Positions 11,670 through 19,903 of a stretch of DNA of 36,115 bases are shown in pieces. The position numbers and the translations under genes were made by a program. Position 1 is the stretch's first letter. Every line of letters starts with the position of its first letter. Origin of the DNA: Planctomycetia bacterium (GTDB taxonomy: Bacteria; Planctomycetota; Planctomycetia; Pirellulales; JACPPG01); the NCBI GenBank assembly GCA_016191115.1, contig JACPPG010000053.1, positions 1 to 36,115 of the forward strand. The letters are read 5' to 3'. The notes under the pieces were generated by a model. It did no database searches. It was given only the letters and a program-made list of their open reading frames with translations, and had not been told where the DNA came from.

Positions 11670-12083
11670 ATGCCCGAAATCCTCGCGTTCTATCTGGTGG
11701 GGCTGTGCCTGGCGGCGGGCGTGGGTCTGGCGTTCTACTACGGCATTGGGGATTCGATCGAGGCCGTCGTCGAGCGCGTGTTCGGTCCGCGCATCGGGCC
11801 TTTGTGGGGCCGTACCGTGCGCATCCAAGTGGTCCTGATGGCGCTAGTCGGCGGGCTGGCGACCCAGTTCTACGGCTGCGGCGGCTACAGCGACTACAAG
11901 GCCGTGGCTCAGGACCGGCGGTTGATGCTCGAAAAGACCACGACGCAGGTCGCCAGCGCCACCGACTACGCGAAATGGTTCCTGATCGGCACAGCCGGCA
12001 TCAGCGCGCTAGTTATCGCCGCGCTTCCGTCGCGCCCCGCGAAGGATTCCTCCGTGACACCCCGCCATCCCAAGGCCGGTTAA
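11670..12083 (+). CDS. Small integral membrane protein of unknown function
   Basis: 137 residues, ATG preceded by AAAGGAA at good spacing. Three hydrophobic stretches are visible: EILAFYLVGLCLAAGVGLAF near the start, RIQVVLMALVGGLATQFYG in the middle, and WFLIGTAGISALVIAALPS near the end. The region between the second and third (DRRLMLEKTTTQVASATDY) is polar and probably extracytoplasmic. A CGGY motif follows the second helix. It follows the other small membrane gene by 68 bp, with repeat C1 in between. No family was recognised; a paired membrane role with the upstream gene is inferred from position alone. Confidence 0.65.
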   Translation: MPEILAFYLVGLCLAAGVGLAFYYGIGDSIEAVVERVFGPRIGPLWGRTVRIQVVLMALVGGLATQFYGCGGYSDYKAVAQDRRLMLEKTTTQVASATDYAKWFLIGTAGISALVIAALPSRPAKDSSVTPRHPKAG

Positions 12084-12146
12084 GTCGCTGGTCGCGGGCT
12101 GCGCACTTTCTTTGCGAGCCACTAACGTCTTTGCTAGATTGGTGAC

Positions 12147-12572
12147 ATGCGACACACCCTCCGCCGTCTCGCTCTTGTCACATTGATGCTTGTTGCCAGC
12201 GGTCTGGCGAGCGGCGCGCGGGCGGATGACGCGCTGGCGAAGAAGATCGGCATGCCCAAGGGCTTTGATCCGGTTGCCGAATCGCTGCGGGCCGAGGGGC
12301 GCAAGGATTGGAAAAAAGCGGCCCAGCAGATCACGAAGGGGAATCCAAATAAAACAGCCGGCCCGCGCCACGGCCCGGCCGCCAAGGGTGCGCCCAAGGT
12401 GAACGGGGCGACCATCAATCGCGTCCCTCCTGGCGCGCTACCACCGCGGACGCAGCGCTACCTCGCGGCCCGGCAGCGGGTCCTGGCCGAGGCGGCGGCG
12501 CTGGACGCATACAACCGCGCGGTGATGGCGGCCCAGTTCCGCGCGGCGCTTGTGCGCAGCGGAGCGTGGTAG
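12147..12572 (+). CDS. Small secreted protein of unknown function
   Basis: 141 residues with a clear Sec signal peptide: basic MRHTLRR, hydrophobic LALVTLMLVASGLASG, cleavage probably after ARA before DDALAKKIG. The mature part is basic, with a Pro/Gly/Lys-rich middle (TKGNPNKTAGPRHGPAAKG) and a C-terminal helix beginning RTQRYLAARQRVLAEAAALD. No cysteines, lipobox or recognised domain. It is the last gene of the same-strand run of small genes from 10728, 63 bp after the membrane protein. Confidence 0.65.
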   Translation: MRHTLRRLALVTLMLVASGLASGARADDALAKKIGMPKGFDPVAESLRAEGRKDWKKAAQQITKGNPNKTAGPRHGPAAKGAPKVNGATINRVPPGALPPRTQRYLAARQRVLAEAAALDAYNRAVMAAQFRAALVRSGAW

Positions 12573-12601
12573 GCCCCTGATCAATGGAGATCGCGACCCC
12601 C

Positions 12602-12743
12602 ACACCAGCCCGAAGCGCGAGCGAGCGTTCTTCGGCGCAAGCGAGGGTTCTTCGTCGCTCAACGACGCGAGGCGGCGGACAGAGATGACCTTATGCCTCC
12701 CTCGCTGGCGCTTATAGCTGTATCTGTGGCTTCGGGCTAGTGT
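12602..12743. repeat. Imperfect palindromic repeat with CCCGAAGCGC arms
   Basis: Left end ACACCAGCCCGAAGCGCGAG; right end includes CCTCGCTGGCGC and TTCGGGCTAGTGT, roughly complementary to the left. It resembles the AGCCCGAAGCGCCAGCGAGG intergenic repeat that I recall as common in planctomycetes. It fills the gap between the secreted-protein gene and the convergent Cys-rich gene, where it could form a bidirectional hairpin. Confidence 0.55.
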
Positions 12744-12761
12744 TTGGGCTGAAGCGCTAGA

Positions 12762-13079
12762 CTAGATGCCCAGCCCGCCGGGCGCCGGGGGCGTGTCGCT
12801 GGGGGACTGCTGCGCGGGCGGTGGCGGAGCGCCGTGGTCGGCCGCGGGCCGTGCGCAGCCGCCGGCGCACCCGGCACAAGCACATCCGTCACATCCGTCA
12901 CATCTGCCGCGGCAACGATGGCGGCGAGCGTGGCAGCCACGGCATCCGTCGCAGGCGCCTGCGCATGCGCAGGCACAGCCGCGGCGGTGTCGCGCCTGCG
13001 CGTCGGACGGTGGCGAGGCAAGGCTGATGACGATAGCCGCGATGGCCACCGACAGTCCCAGGAATAGTCCTCGATTCAT
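12762..13079 (-). CDS. Small Cys-rich exported protein of unknown function
   Basis: 105 residues. The ATG is preceded by AAAGGAGA at ideal spacing, which makes this real despite its size. A signal peptide (LFLGLSVAIAAIVISLASPP, cleavage near DAQA) leads into a core of about 50 residues with 13 cysteines in GC, AC and RC pairs (GCACACAGACDGCRGCHARR onward). A Pro-rich tail ends at APGGLGI. The even Cys spacing and added His suggest metal binding or a disulfide-dense extracellular peptide; this is inference. Part of the coding DNA is a short tandem CACATCCGT repeat, so the Cys array may have grown by slippage. Convergent with the preceding gene run and divergent from the S41 peptidase gene. Confidence 0.7.
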   Translation of the reverse strand: MNRGLFLGLSVAIAAIVISLASPPSDAQARHRRGCACACAGACDGCRGCHARRHRCRGRCDGCDGCACAGCAGGCARPAADHGAPPPPAQQSPSDTPPAPGGLGI

Positions 13080-13383
13080 GGTGAGTCTCCTTTCATCGAA
13101 CAGCGGAGTCCGGCCCGAAGGTGCAAATACTAACCGCGCATTCTACCGGCCCCCGGATGCACGGCAATAACTGGGCCGAAAACCCTATTCGGCGGTGACA
13201 CGGGCATATCGAAATATGAGAAACTGTTGCTGCCAACCGGCTGCTGGAAACGGGTCGGCCGGTATTGCGAGTGTCTTAGACACGGCGGCCGGCCCGCAGC
13301 CGGCAAGATCGTGCCCAGGTCGGCGAATAACCGTGGAACCCGAGCACCGACGATCCGCGTGCCCGCGCAATCGGAGACCAACC
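13080..13383. other. Divergent intergenic region before the S41 peptidase gene
   Basis: Probably holds both 5' leaders, including the strong AAAGGAGA for the Cys-rich gene. The peptidase reading frame stays open upstream to 13195, but that stretch has no domain-like content, and the signal peptide begins at 13384. No clear promoter was found. Confidence 0.4.
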
Positions 13384-14760
13384 ATGCAATCGGCTCGATG
13401 GCTGGCGACTCGATCGGCAGCCGGACTACTGAGCGTCTTATTCGTCGCCACGGCGTCGGCTGAGTCGCTTGACGGATGGTGGATATCCGACGGTTACGGC
13501 ACGCTTCTGGAGATCGACGGAGACCAGATCAGGGGGTCCGAGATCACGGCCGTCAGTTGCCTTCCGAGCTTTTCGGCCAGGCGGCAGTCAGAGGCGCCGA
13601 AGGGCGCCGAGGCGATGTTCGTCATGGAGCAGCCGCCCGTCAAGATTGTGGTCAAAGCGGGCAGTGCGGCCGACCACAAGTTCGTTTTATTCGAAGGGGC
13701 GGCGTCCAGCGTGGGCTTCCGGCGCATCGACCGGAGGCCGGCGATTTGCGAAAAGCCGGCTGGCAACACGCCGCTCGACAATTTCGACATTTTCTGGACA
13801 ACGTTTGACGAGCACTACCCCTTCTTCGCGATGCACGGCGTCAAATGGCGCGACGTCCGCGACGCGTATCGCCCCAAGATCACCGACGAAACCGCTTCGG
13901 ATGAACTGTTCGCTATCTTCAAGGCGATGGTCGAGCCGCTCGAGGATGCCCACATCGGCCTTCAAGGCACCTCGCTTGGGCAGAATTTCTCTTGCAAGCG
14001 GGCTGGCACCAGGCGGCTGGACAGCAAGACCAACCAGAGAATCAAGGAGATCGTCGAGACCAACTACGTGCACGGCGAGCTGGCGACCTGGTGCAACGGC
14101 CGTGTGAGTTATGCCGTCATGCCGGATGCGATCGGCTACCTTCGCATCACAGGCTTCGCCGGGTACGCGCCCCAGCGCGATTTCGACGGTTGGGCCAAAG
14201 CGCTCGAAGAGGCGCTCGACATGGCCTTCGCCGACGCCGACAAGCTGCAAGGCTTGATCATCGACGTCCGCATCAATCACGGCGGCTCGGACGTGCTGGG
14301 CGTTGCCGTGGCCGCGCGACTGGCGACCAGCGATTACCTGGCCTTCGCCAAAAAAGCCCGCAACGATCCGGCCGACCCGACCCGGTTTACGGCGCGGCAA
14401 GAGATGCCGGTTACAGTCAGTGCCCGGCCGCATTTCCACGGCAAGGTCGTGCTGTTGACCGGCGGCAACACCATCAGCGCGGGCGAGACATTCACGATGG
14501 CCCTAATGGGCCGGACGCCGGCCGTAGTTCGCGTCGGCGAGAACACGCAGGGTGTTTTCTCCGATGTGCTCGGGCGGAGGCTGCCGAACGGCTTCCGCTT
14601 CGGCCTCCCCAACGAAATCTTCGTCACCAAAGACGGTCAGGCATTCGACGGCCCCGGCATCCGGCCGCACGTGCCCGTGGCAGTCTTTCCGCCGGACGAC
14701 TTGGAGCAGGGCCGCGACGGATGCTTAGAAAAGGGCAGAGAGATCCTGCTGTCGCGGTGA
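13384..14760 (+). CDS. Exported S41-family peptidase (tail-specific protease/IRBP-like fold)
   Basis: 458 residues from the ATG at 13384, starting with a signal peptide (MQSARWLATRSAAGLLSVLF...ASA). A first domain of about 110 residues is followed by a helical segment typical of S41 enzymes (FDIFWTTFDEHYPFFAMHGV, then PLEDAHIGL). The catalytic beta-helix core contains GYLRITGF, LIIDVRINHGGSD and VVLLTGGNTISAGETFTMAL. The serine of SAGE is S365, followed by E368. The Lys found about 25 residues after Ser in CtpA-type Ser-Lys enzymes is not seen: the matching segment reads VGENTQGVFSD. It therefore looks closer to the tricorn/IRBP branch, or lacks that mechanism. No PDZ domain was recognised. 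Probably periplasmic. The substrate is unknown. Confidence 0.85.
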   Translation: MQSARWLATRSAAGLLSVLFVATASAESLDGWWISDGYGTLLEIDGDQIRGSEITAVSCLPSFSARRQSEAPKGAEAMFVMEQPPVKIVVKAGSAADHKFVLFEGAASSVGFRRIDRRPAICEKPAGNTPLDNFDIFWTTFDEHYPFFAMHGVKWRDVRDAYRPKITDETASDELFAIFKAMVEPLEDAHIGLQGTSLGQNFSCKRAGTRRLDSKTNQRIKEIVETNYVHGELATWCNGRVSYAVMPDAIGYLRITGFAGYAPQRDFDGWAKALEEALDMAFADADKLQGLIIDVRINHGGSDVLGVAVAARLATSDYLAFAKKARNDPADPTRFTARQEMPVTVSARPHFHGKVVLLTGGNTISAGETFTMALMGRTPAVVRVGENTQGVFSDVLGRRLPNGFRFGLPNEIFVTKDGQAFDGPGIRPHVPVAVFPPDDLEQGRDGCLEKGREILLSR

Positions 14761-14835
14761 GCGGGCGAACGGATGCTGCGCTCCGCACATTGGCCGGCTC
14801 ACGCCGACCACGCAAGGGCTGCTCCATGACACAAG

Positions 14836-14919
<84 letters not shown>

Positions 14920-15001
14920 TCGAAGGCCTCGCGAGCACGATGCCGCGATCCAATGGGAAGTCTAAGTCTTTTACCCCGACCGTCAAGCGCGGGGCGGCGG
15001 G

Positions 15002-15310
15002 CTCACCACGGAGGCGCAGAAACTCGCAACGGAGACAGCGAGAGTGGCCGCGGATTTGCGCGGATCGTCGCCGATCGAAGACCTACCCGAACCTCTTCAC
15101 GGTTGCCAGTCGAATGCGCCGCGCCTGCGTCGAAGGCAGCGTCTTGACTGGCCTGATCGCCGTGCGTCACACGATGACAGAACGTGTTGACGGTCGTGTC
15201 GCGCCCTCTTTTGATTCGGGCCTTCCAAACCTTTCCTTCCGATCCGCGCCATCGGCGCGAATCCGTGGATCCTTCCTTATTCCTCCGTGCCTCCGCGTCT
15301 CCGTGGTGAG
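15002..15310. repeat. Long imperfect inverted repeat (CTCACCACGGAG arms)
   Basis: The left end reads CTCACCACGGAGGCGCAGAA and the right end is its approximate complement (CTCCGCGTCTCCGTGGTGAG). Internal GGATTTGCGCGGATCG and CGATCCGCG...CGAATCC also mirror each other. It fills the space between the tRNA and the GAF-SpoIIE gene; no gene was seen in it. Repeats with ACGGAGGCACGGAG arms are, as I recall, frequent in planctomycetes. Confidence 0.55.
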
Positions 15311-15332
15311 TTCTCTTAGTGTGCAGGAAGGG

Positions 15333-16910
15333 CTACGATGGCCGCCGGCGTTTGACCACCAGTAGCGTGCGGTCGTGCTGCATAGCTGCCGCTTGGGCCG
15401 GCGTGAGCCGGGCGCGGAGCTCGGCCGCCAGGGCCTGCGCGCTCGAGGCCATGTGGTCGCCCACCAGCCGCGCGACGGTCGCTGGGTCGAGCGGGTGGCC
15501 TTCGCCCGTGCCCAGCTCGCCCGCCGTCAGCACCACGAGCGCCTCTTCGGGCTTCAACTGGTGCAGGCAGGGCTGGTAGTGCGTGCCCGGATCGCGCGAC
15601 AGCGGCAGCGCGGGGCGGGACAGCAGTTGCCAGGCGGCGGGCCGCGCCAAGAGCGCCGTCACGTCGCCGGCGGTCGCCAGGCGAATGCGGCCGGTCGCGT
15701 CGAGCAGTGCATAGAAGAGCGACGCCGATTGCAGTCCGGCGGCCGCCTGCCACAGCGCGCCGTTGGCCGCGTCTAATAACTGGTTCGGCTCGCGGGCGGC
15801 ATCCGCATGGGCGCGGACCGCGGTTCGCAAGACGCCTGCCAGCATGGCGGCCACCACGCCGTGTCCGCTCGCGGAACCGACGGCCACGCTCAGTCCGCCG
15901 TCGCCGTGCGGAAACCAGTCGTAGAAGTCGCCGCCCAAGCGGTCGCCGCGGATGGTCCAGGCGTCGACGTCCCAGCAGTCCGAGAGCGGCGTGGCGCGGG
16001 GGAGTTGAATTTCCTGCAGCCGCTCCGCTTCGTTCAACTGCCGCTTGAGGGTGGCCGCTTGCAGACCCTCGCGCATGAGGACCTCGCGCTCCAGGTCCCC
16101 GGCCAGGCGGCCGGCCACCATTTCGATGAGATTGACTTCGCGATCGTCGAAGTCGCGTTCGCGCGCGGAGAATAGCCACAGCGTCCCGAGCGGGATCGTC
16201 GGCGATGAGATCGGCACGCACACGGCGGCGGCGGCGGCCTCGGGCGCGCTCCACTCGGCGCGGACCGCGCGGTTCTTCATCACCACGGCGTGCCCGGCCA
16301 GGGCCTCGAGGTCGGCGTTTGCCGTGCGCAACGGGCGCGGGGCGAGCGTCAGGCGCTCGCGCGGCAGGCCCCACGCGGCGCGGAGCTTGAGCTCGGTCGT
16401 GGCCGAGTCCAACAGGTACACGGCCGCGGCATGACAGCCGACGGCCTCGGCCCCGCCGCGCAGGACGGCTTCCAGCCGCTCGGCCAGGTGCGGCCGTGCG
16501 TCACCGTCGCGCTCGATGACGGGAACGCCCGTGGCCAGCTCCGCCTCGCGCTTGCGGAGCTCCTCGCGGCCCGTGTGCAGCTCCGAGAGCAGTTGGGCGA
16601 CGGAAGCCGCTAGCTCGCCGGCCAGGTCGAGGTCGACGCGCGGGCCGCTCTCGCCGAGCTCCGCACCACCAAGATCGATCCTGAGGTGTCCGGGAGACCC
16701 TCCGACGCCCGGGTCGACCGGGGCGGACCACAACAGGTCATGATCGGTCGAGGGCGGCCCGCCAGGCACGTAGCGCAGCGACCACCCGGTCGCGCGCTCG
16801 AAAGCCTGACACAGGTCCGTCACCGAGCCGGAGACTTCCTCATCCGGCCGGTCGACGGTTTCCAACCGCTCGTTGAATAGACGCAAGTGGTTCGGGGTGG
16901 GCGGAGCCAC
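15333..16910 (-). CDS. GAF-SpoIIE protein, probably a catalytically dead PP2C-type phosphatase
   Basis: 525 residues from a GTG at 16910 with AAAGG at proper spacing; the frame stays open to 17192, but that part has no domain-like content. The N terminus holds a sensor-like region (VTDLCQAFERATGWSLRYVP). A GAF-like domain spans about 140-290 (VYLLDSATTELKLRAAWGLP), and a SpoIIE/PP2C domain covers about 300-520. Motif GGDFYDWF is intact (D328). The second metal-binding motif reads VAVGSASGHG, with Ser (S346) where Asp is expected. The usual TDG motif reads LTAGELG, with Ala (A463). The last Asp (HDRTLLVV, D513) is kept. Loss of two metal ligands predicts little or no phosphatase activity, so it may work as a binding or sensing protein in a partner-switching pathway. 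No anti-sigma kinase or STAS gene is nearby. The domain call is firm; inactivity is inferred. Confidence 0.85.
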   Translation of the reverse strand: MAPPTPNHLRLFNERLETVDRPDEEVSGSVTDLCQAFERATGWSLRYVPGGPPSTDHDLLWSAPVDPGVGGSPGHLRIDLGGAELGESGPRVDLDLAGELAASVAQLLSELHTGREELRKREAELATGVPVIERDGDARPHLAERLEAVLRGGAEAVGCHAAAVYLLDSATTELKLRAAWGLPRERLTLAPRPLRTANADLEALAGHAVVMKNRAVRAEWSAPEAAAAAVCVPISSPTIPLGTLWLFSARERDFDDREVNLIEMVAGRLAGDLEREVLMREGLQAATLKRQLNEAERLQEIQLPRATPLSDCWDVDAWTIRGDRLGGDFYDWFPHGDGGLSVAVGSASGHGVVAAMLAGVLRTAVRAHADAAREPNQLLDAANGALWQAAAGLQSASLFYALLDATGRIRLATAGDVTALLARPAAWQLLSRPALPLSRDPGTHYQPCLHQLKPEEALVVLTAGELGTGEGHPLDPATVARLVGDHMASSAQALAAELRARLTPAQAAAMQHDRTLLVVKRRRPS

Positions 16911-17391
16911 GGCGAGCCTTTGTGCTGGGGAACGGTGTCGTTCTTGGTCCCTTTTCGCTAGAGGCTTGACCCGCTCTCGTACGCCGCCACCGGTTGCCGC
17001 AGATGCATGGCAAATATGCCGTGGCTCTTCTGCGCGCAAGCGTTTGACCGCGGACTGTCGACTGGTCCGTTGCGCCCGATTTGCGGGTGCGCCTCCTAAC
17101 GAAAACGCCGCGAGTATCTGGCAGTTGCCCGCGGGCCGACTGCCGCCGTGACACAGTGAATCGACTCGCGTGCCTGCGGCGTGGCGGGCCATTGTCCATG
17201 GCCTCTTCTACCAGCTTTGGCGCGATGTCGAGATCCTGTAGCGCGGCGGCAGGCACGAACTACTCACGCAGTTCGCCCAGCATCCGTGACCGGCAGACTC
17301 AATGATCGGCGCGTGCGCTTGGCGCACGTGAGTCGATTCGCGCGGTTCGCCGCAGGCGCCGGTTGTAGGGAGACTAACGGCGCAGAGAGAT
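16911..17391. other. Intergenic region upstream of the GAF-SpoIIE gene
   Basis: No convincing gene is seen; open frames here lack domain content and Shine-Dalgarno support. One perfect small hairpin, CGTGCGC-TTG-GCGCACG, lies at 17312-17328. It should contain the promoter of the GAF-SpoIIE gene, which could not be pinpointed. Confidence 0.4.
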
Positions 17392-17420
17392 GCCCACGCC
17401 GCGGCAAGCGCGACGTGGGC
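17392..17420 (-). terminator. Possible transcription terminator hairpin
   Basis: GCCCACG and CGTGGGC arms enclose 15 nt, about 30 bp downstream of the redoxin fusion gene, followed on the minus strand by a pyrimidine-rich stretch without a real T-run. A weak call. Confidence 0.3.
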
Positions 17421-17450
17421 ATGAACATTCGCCGTGAGGAACGCTTCGAC

Positions 17451-19571
17451 TTACGGTTTTGCGCCGTCGGCGGCGCCGGCCGACGGTTCGGTTCCCGCGT
17501 CGCGGGCACCACGGTTGCGGCCGCCGCCGCGGTTCTGGCCTTCGCCACCCTGGCCGAAGCCGCGGCGCCCGGCAGGTCCGCCCTGGCCGAAGCCCTGGCT
17601 GCGGGCCTTCATGAACTTCGTGGCCTCTTCCACGTCCAATACGCCGTCGTGGTTCGAGTCCAGGAAGGCGAACGTCTGCTGCAGCCGGCCGGGCAGCTCA
17701 TCCTTGGTGAGTTTGCCGTCGCCGTTCTGGTCGAGCTGGCTCACCAATTCGCGGGCGCGATCCTCCATCGAGGCCTCGACCGGCGCCAGTTTCGGCACCG
17801 TGCCGTCGGCCAACAGCTTCTCGCGGTCGATCGGCACCGCCACGTCGAAGAAGCCCAGCATCATCTCGTCCCACGTCTGGTCGCCCCAATTCACGGTGAC
17901 AGACGCGTCGGGATTGGCTGGGTTGTTCTCCGAGTTGTCCCAGTGGGCGACGCAGTGGATCCGCGTGCCCGGCGGCAGCACCTTGGGTTCCACGAGCTCA
18001 TAGGACGTCTGCCAGTTGAAATCGTAGTGCGGCACGTCCAGGAGCATTTCCTTCTGGCCGTCGGGGTACACGGCCTCGTACGAGAACGCCTTGCCGCGCA
18101 GGTGCATGTGCGGCGCGTACGACATCACGACCAGGTCGTGCTTGTAGGCCGTCATGTTCGATTCCAGCTTGTAATCCTCGGCATGCGGCGGAATCGCGAT
18201 CCCGCGGTGACCGGTCGAAACCGTCTGAATCATGTGCGTCAGCTCTTCCGGCTTGGCGAACACGAAGCCGATCTTCGAGCGGTCCTTTTGCTCCTTGCCG
18301 ACCGGCGTGTAGTGCATCTGAAATACGAGCTTCGACCCGGCGGGTACGAGCTTCGCCATGCCCTCGGGGTACGGCGTCGGGCGGAAGCCGGGCACGTAGG
18401 CAGCCAGGAAGCCCAGGCCGTTTTCGTCGAAGCTCTGGCGATCGCCGCCGGGCGCCTGGACGAAGCACAGCACGTGGTGGACCACCGGCGCGCTACCGGG
18501 GATGACCTCGCTCATCTTGACCCACTTGTCCTCGGTGAAGCCGGGGTCGACGACGAAGAACTGATACTCGACCACGCCGTCGGCCGGCACCGTGTACGGC
18601 TCCTGCTGGATGTCGAGCACGACGTCAGGCTTTTGCGGCAGGCTCCAGCCCTCGACGTATTTCCGCGGCTCGGGCAGGTCGGCCGGGTTGCCTTCGGGCG
18701 CGCCGGCCTTCACCCACTTGTAGATCAACTCTTTCTCTTCGTCAGGCAGGCTGCGATCGTTGCGGAAATGGCCGTGCTTGGGATCGGCGTGCCACGGCGG
18801 CATGCGGCGGTCTTTCACCACTTCGGCGATCATGTCGGCCCAGCCGGCCACTTCGCTGTACTCGGTGAGCGCGAAGGGCGCGATCTCGCCCGCGCGGTGG
18901 CACTCCACGCAGCGATCCTGCAGGATGCGAGCGATCTGCTTCGAGTACGTCACTTCGCTACTGTCGTTAGCCTTGTGGACGCGGCCGATCAGGCAGCCGA
19001 CCGGGTCGATCGCGGCCGTTTTGACGTCTTGCCCGGCGAGCAATTGTTCGAGCGCGTCGACCAGGTAGTCGTGCGTCCCCTTGTCGCGGATGTAGCCGAC
19101 GCCTGCGCGGTCATCGATTCGCCCCCAATAGCGGACGACGCGGCCTGCATCGAGCACAAATACTTCCGGCGTGCGCGCGGCGCCGAGCTTGTCGGCGATC
19201 GCGTTGCCGGGGTCTTTCAGGAGCGGGAACTTGATTTCCGAATTGCGGGCGTATGCGGCGATTTCCGACAGGGAGTCCTGCCGGTTGGCGTCGACGCCGA
19301 TGAAGGCCACGCCCTTGGCCTCGTACTTCGCGGCCAGCTCGGCCAGGCGCGGCCCGTAGATCTTGGCCAGCGGACACTCGGTCCCCAGGATGGCGATGAC
19401 GACCAGCTTGCTCTTGCCAAGATCGGACAACGAATGCTCGGCGCCGCGATAGTCTTGCAGCTTGAAGTTCTCCACCTTCCGGCCGACAGGCCCGGTGGAA
19501 TCCGCTGCCGAGAGGACCGCAACCTGAGCCGCCACCGCCACGCCAATGACGACAACGGCTAACCGCTTCAT
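17451..19571 (-). CDS. Exported redoxin - cytochrome c - type II copper monooxygenase-like - EF-hand fusion protein
   Basis: 706 residues, ATG preceded by AAAGGG. A signal peptide (MKRLAVVVIGVAVAAQVAVL) is followed by a thioredoxin-fold redoxin domain at about 28-185 with a single Cys in GTECPLAK (C66), not CxxC. A c-type heme motif CVECH at 221-225 and MPPWHAD lie in the next module (about 205-295). A domain resembling the ascorbate-dependent PHM/DBM copper monooxygenases spans about 315-580, with paired HH (365-366), MHY (419-421) and HMH (488-490) as likely copper ligands. Two EF-hand loops follow (DQNGDGKLTKDE at 614 and DSNHDGVLDVEE at 638), then a Gly/Arg-rich tail. Acts outside the cytoplasm. 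Electron transfer from heme to copper within one chain is plausible but inferred; the substrate is unknown. A perfect palindrome lies in its leader. Confidence 0.85.
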   Translation of the reverse strand: MKRLAVVVIGVAVAAQVAVLSAADSTGPVGRKVENFKLQDYRGAEHSLSDLGKSKLVVIAILGTECPLAKIYGPRLAELAAKYEAKGVAFIGVDANRQDSLSEIAAYARNSEIKFPLLKDPGNAIADKLGAARTPEVFVLDAGRVVRYWGRIDDRAGVGYIRDKGTHDYLVDALEQLLAGQDVKTAAIDPVGCLIGRVHKANDSSEVTYSKQIARILQDRCVECHRAGEIAPFALTEYSEVAGWADMIAEVVKDRRMPPWHADPKHGHFRNDRSLPDEEKELIYKWVKAGAPEGNPADLPEPRKYVEGWSLPQKPDVVLDIQQEPYTVPADGVVEYQFFVVDPGFTEDKWVKMSEVIPGSAPVVHHVLCFVQAPGGDRQSFDENGLGFLAAYVPGFRPTPYPEGMAKLVPAGSKLVFQMHYTPVGKEQKDRSKIGFVFAKPEELTHMIQTVSTGHRGIAIPPHAEDYKLESNMTAYKHDLVVMSYAPHMHLRGKAFSYEAVYPDGQKEMLLDVPHYDFNWQTSYELVEPKVLPPGTRIHCVAHWDNSENNPANPDASVTVNWGDQTWDEMMLGFFDVAVPIDREKLLADGTVPKLAPVEASMEDRARELVSQLDQNGDGKLTKDELPGRLQQTFAFLDSNHDGVLDVEEATKFMKARSQGFGQGGPAGRRGFGQGGEGQNRGGGRNRGARDAGTEPSAGAADGAKP

Positions 19572-19610
19572 ACGTCTTACCCTTTCAAAAAAGAACCACC
19601 GACCCAGTAG

Positions 19611-19631
19611 GTCAGGCACCCCGTGCCTGAC
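19611..19631. repeat. Perfect palindrome GTCAGGCAC-CCC-GTGCCTGAC
   Basis: 9-bp perfect arms, 3-nt loop, 40 bp upstream of the redoxin fusion start, hence in its probable 5' leader. Each arm equals the GTCAGGCAC arm of element B, so it may be a minimal symmetric relative of families A and B. Confidence 0.65.
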
Positions 19632-19763
19632 GCCGAACGCAAGCAACGCGCAATAGGTAGTACCCCGCCGAGGGGGCCAAGTTTCGCGTGCAGTGCAAAC
19701 TACCCCAGTCTGCACAGGATGCCAGCTTTCCCGGCCGGAGTCAACGACGATTGGTCGGGGAAA

Positions 19764-19903
19764 CAGGGTCATTCTGTTTTTCAAAATGGCGAGGCGGGAA
19801 AATGGGACTGGCTCCGAGCATAAACAGCGCAAGCCCTTTCAGACCAACGTTTCGTCTCGGTGCCTGTCCCACTTTCCCGCCGGTGCGCCGCCGGCAAGCT
19901 TGA
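19764..19903 (+). repeat. Palindromic element family A, copy 2
   Basis: Nearly identical to copy 1 (10529) over its whole length, from CAGGGTCATTCTG to CAAGCTTGA, with the same asymmetric arms GGGACTGGCTCCGAG and CTCGGTGCCTGTCCC. It lies upstream of the redoxin fusion and interrupts the membrane-anchored gene that starts at 20209. Confidence 0.9.

Noticed and set aside
13195..13383. In-frame upstream extension of the S41 peptidase
   Set aside because: The signal peptide begins at 13384; the extension has no domain content and would bury the signal peptide inside the protein.
17181..19562. Plus-strand open frame of 793 codons opposite the redoxin fusion gene
   Set aside because: Its composition (His, Arg, Val, Gly-rich, low complexity) is what the G+C-rich complement of a coding strand gives. 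The minus strand has clear domains, a signal peptide and a Shine-Dalgarno.
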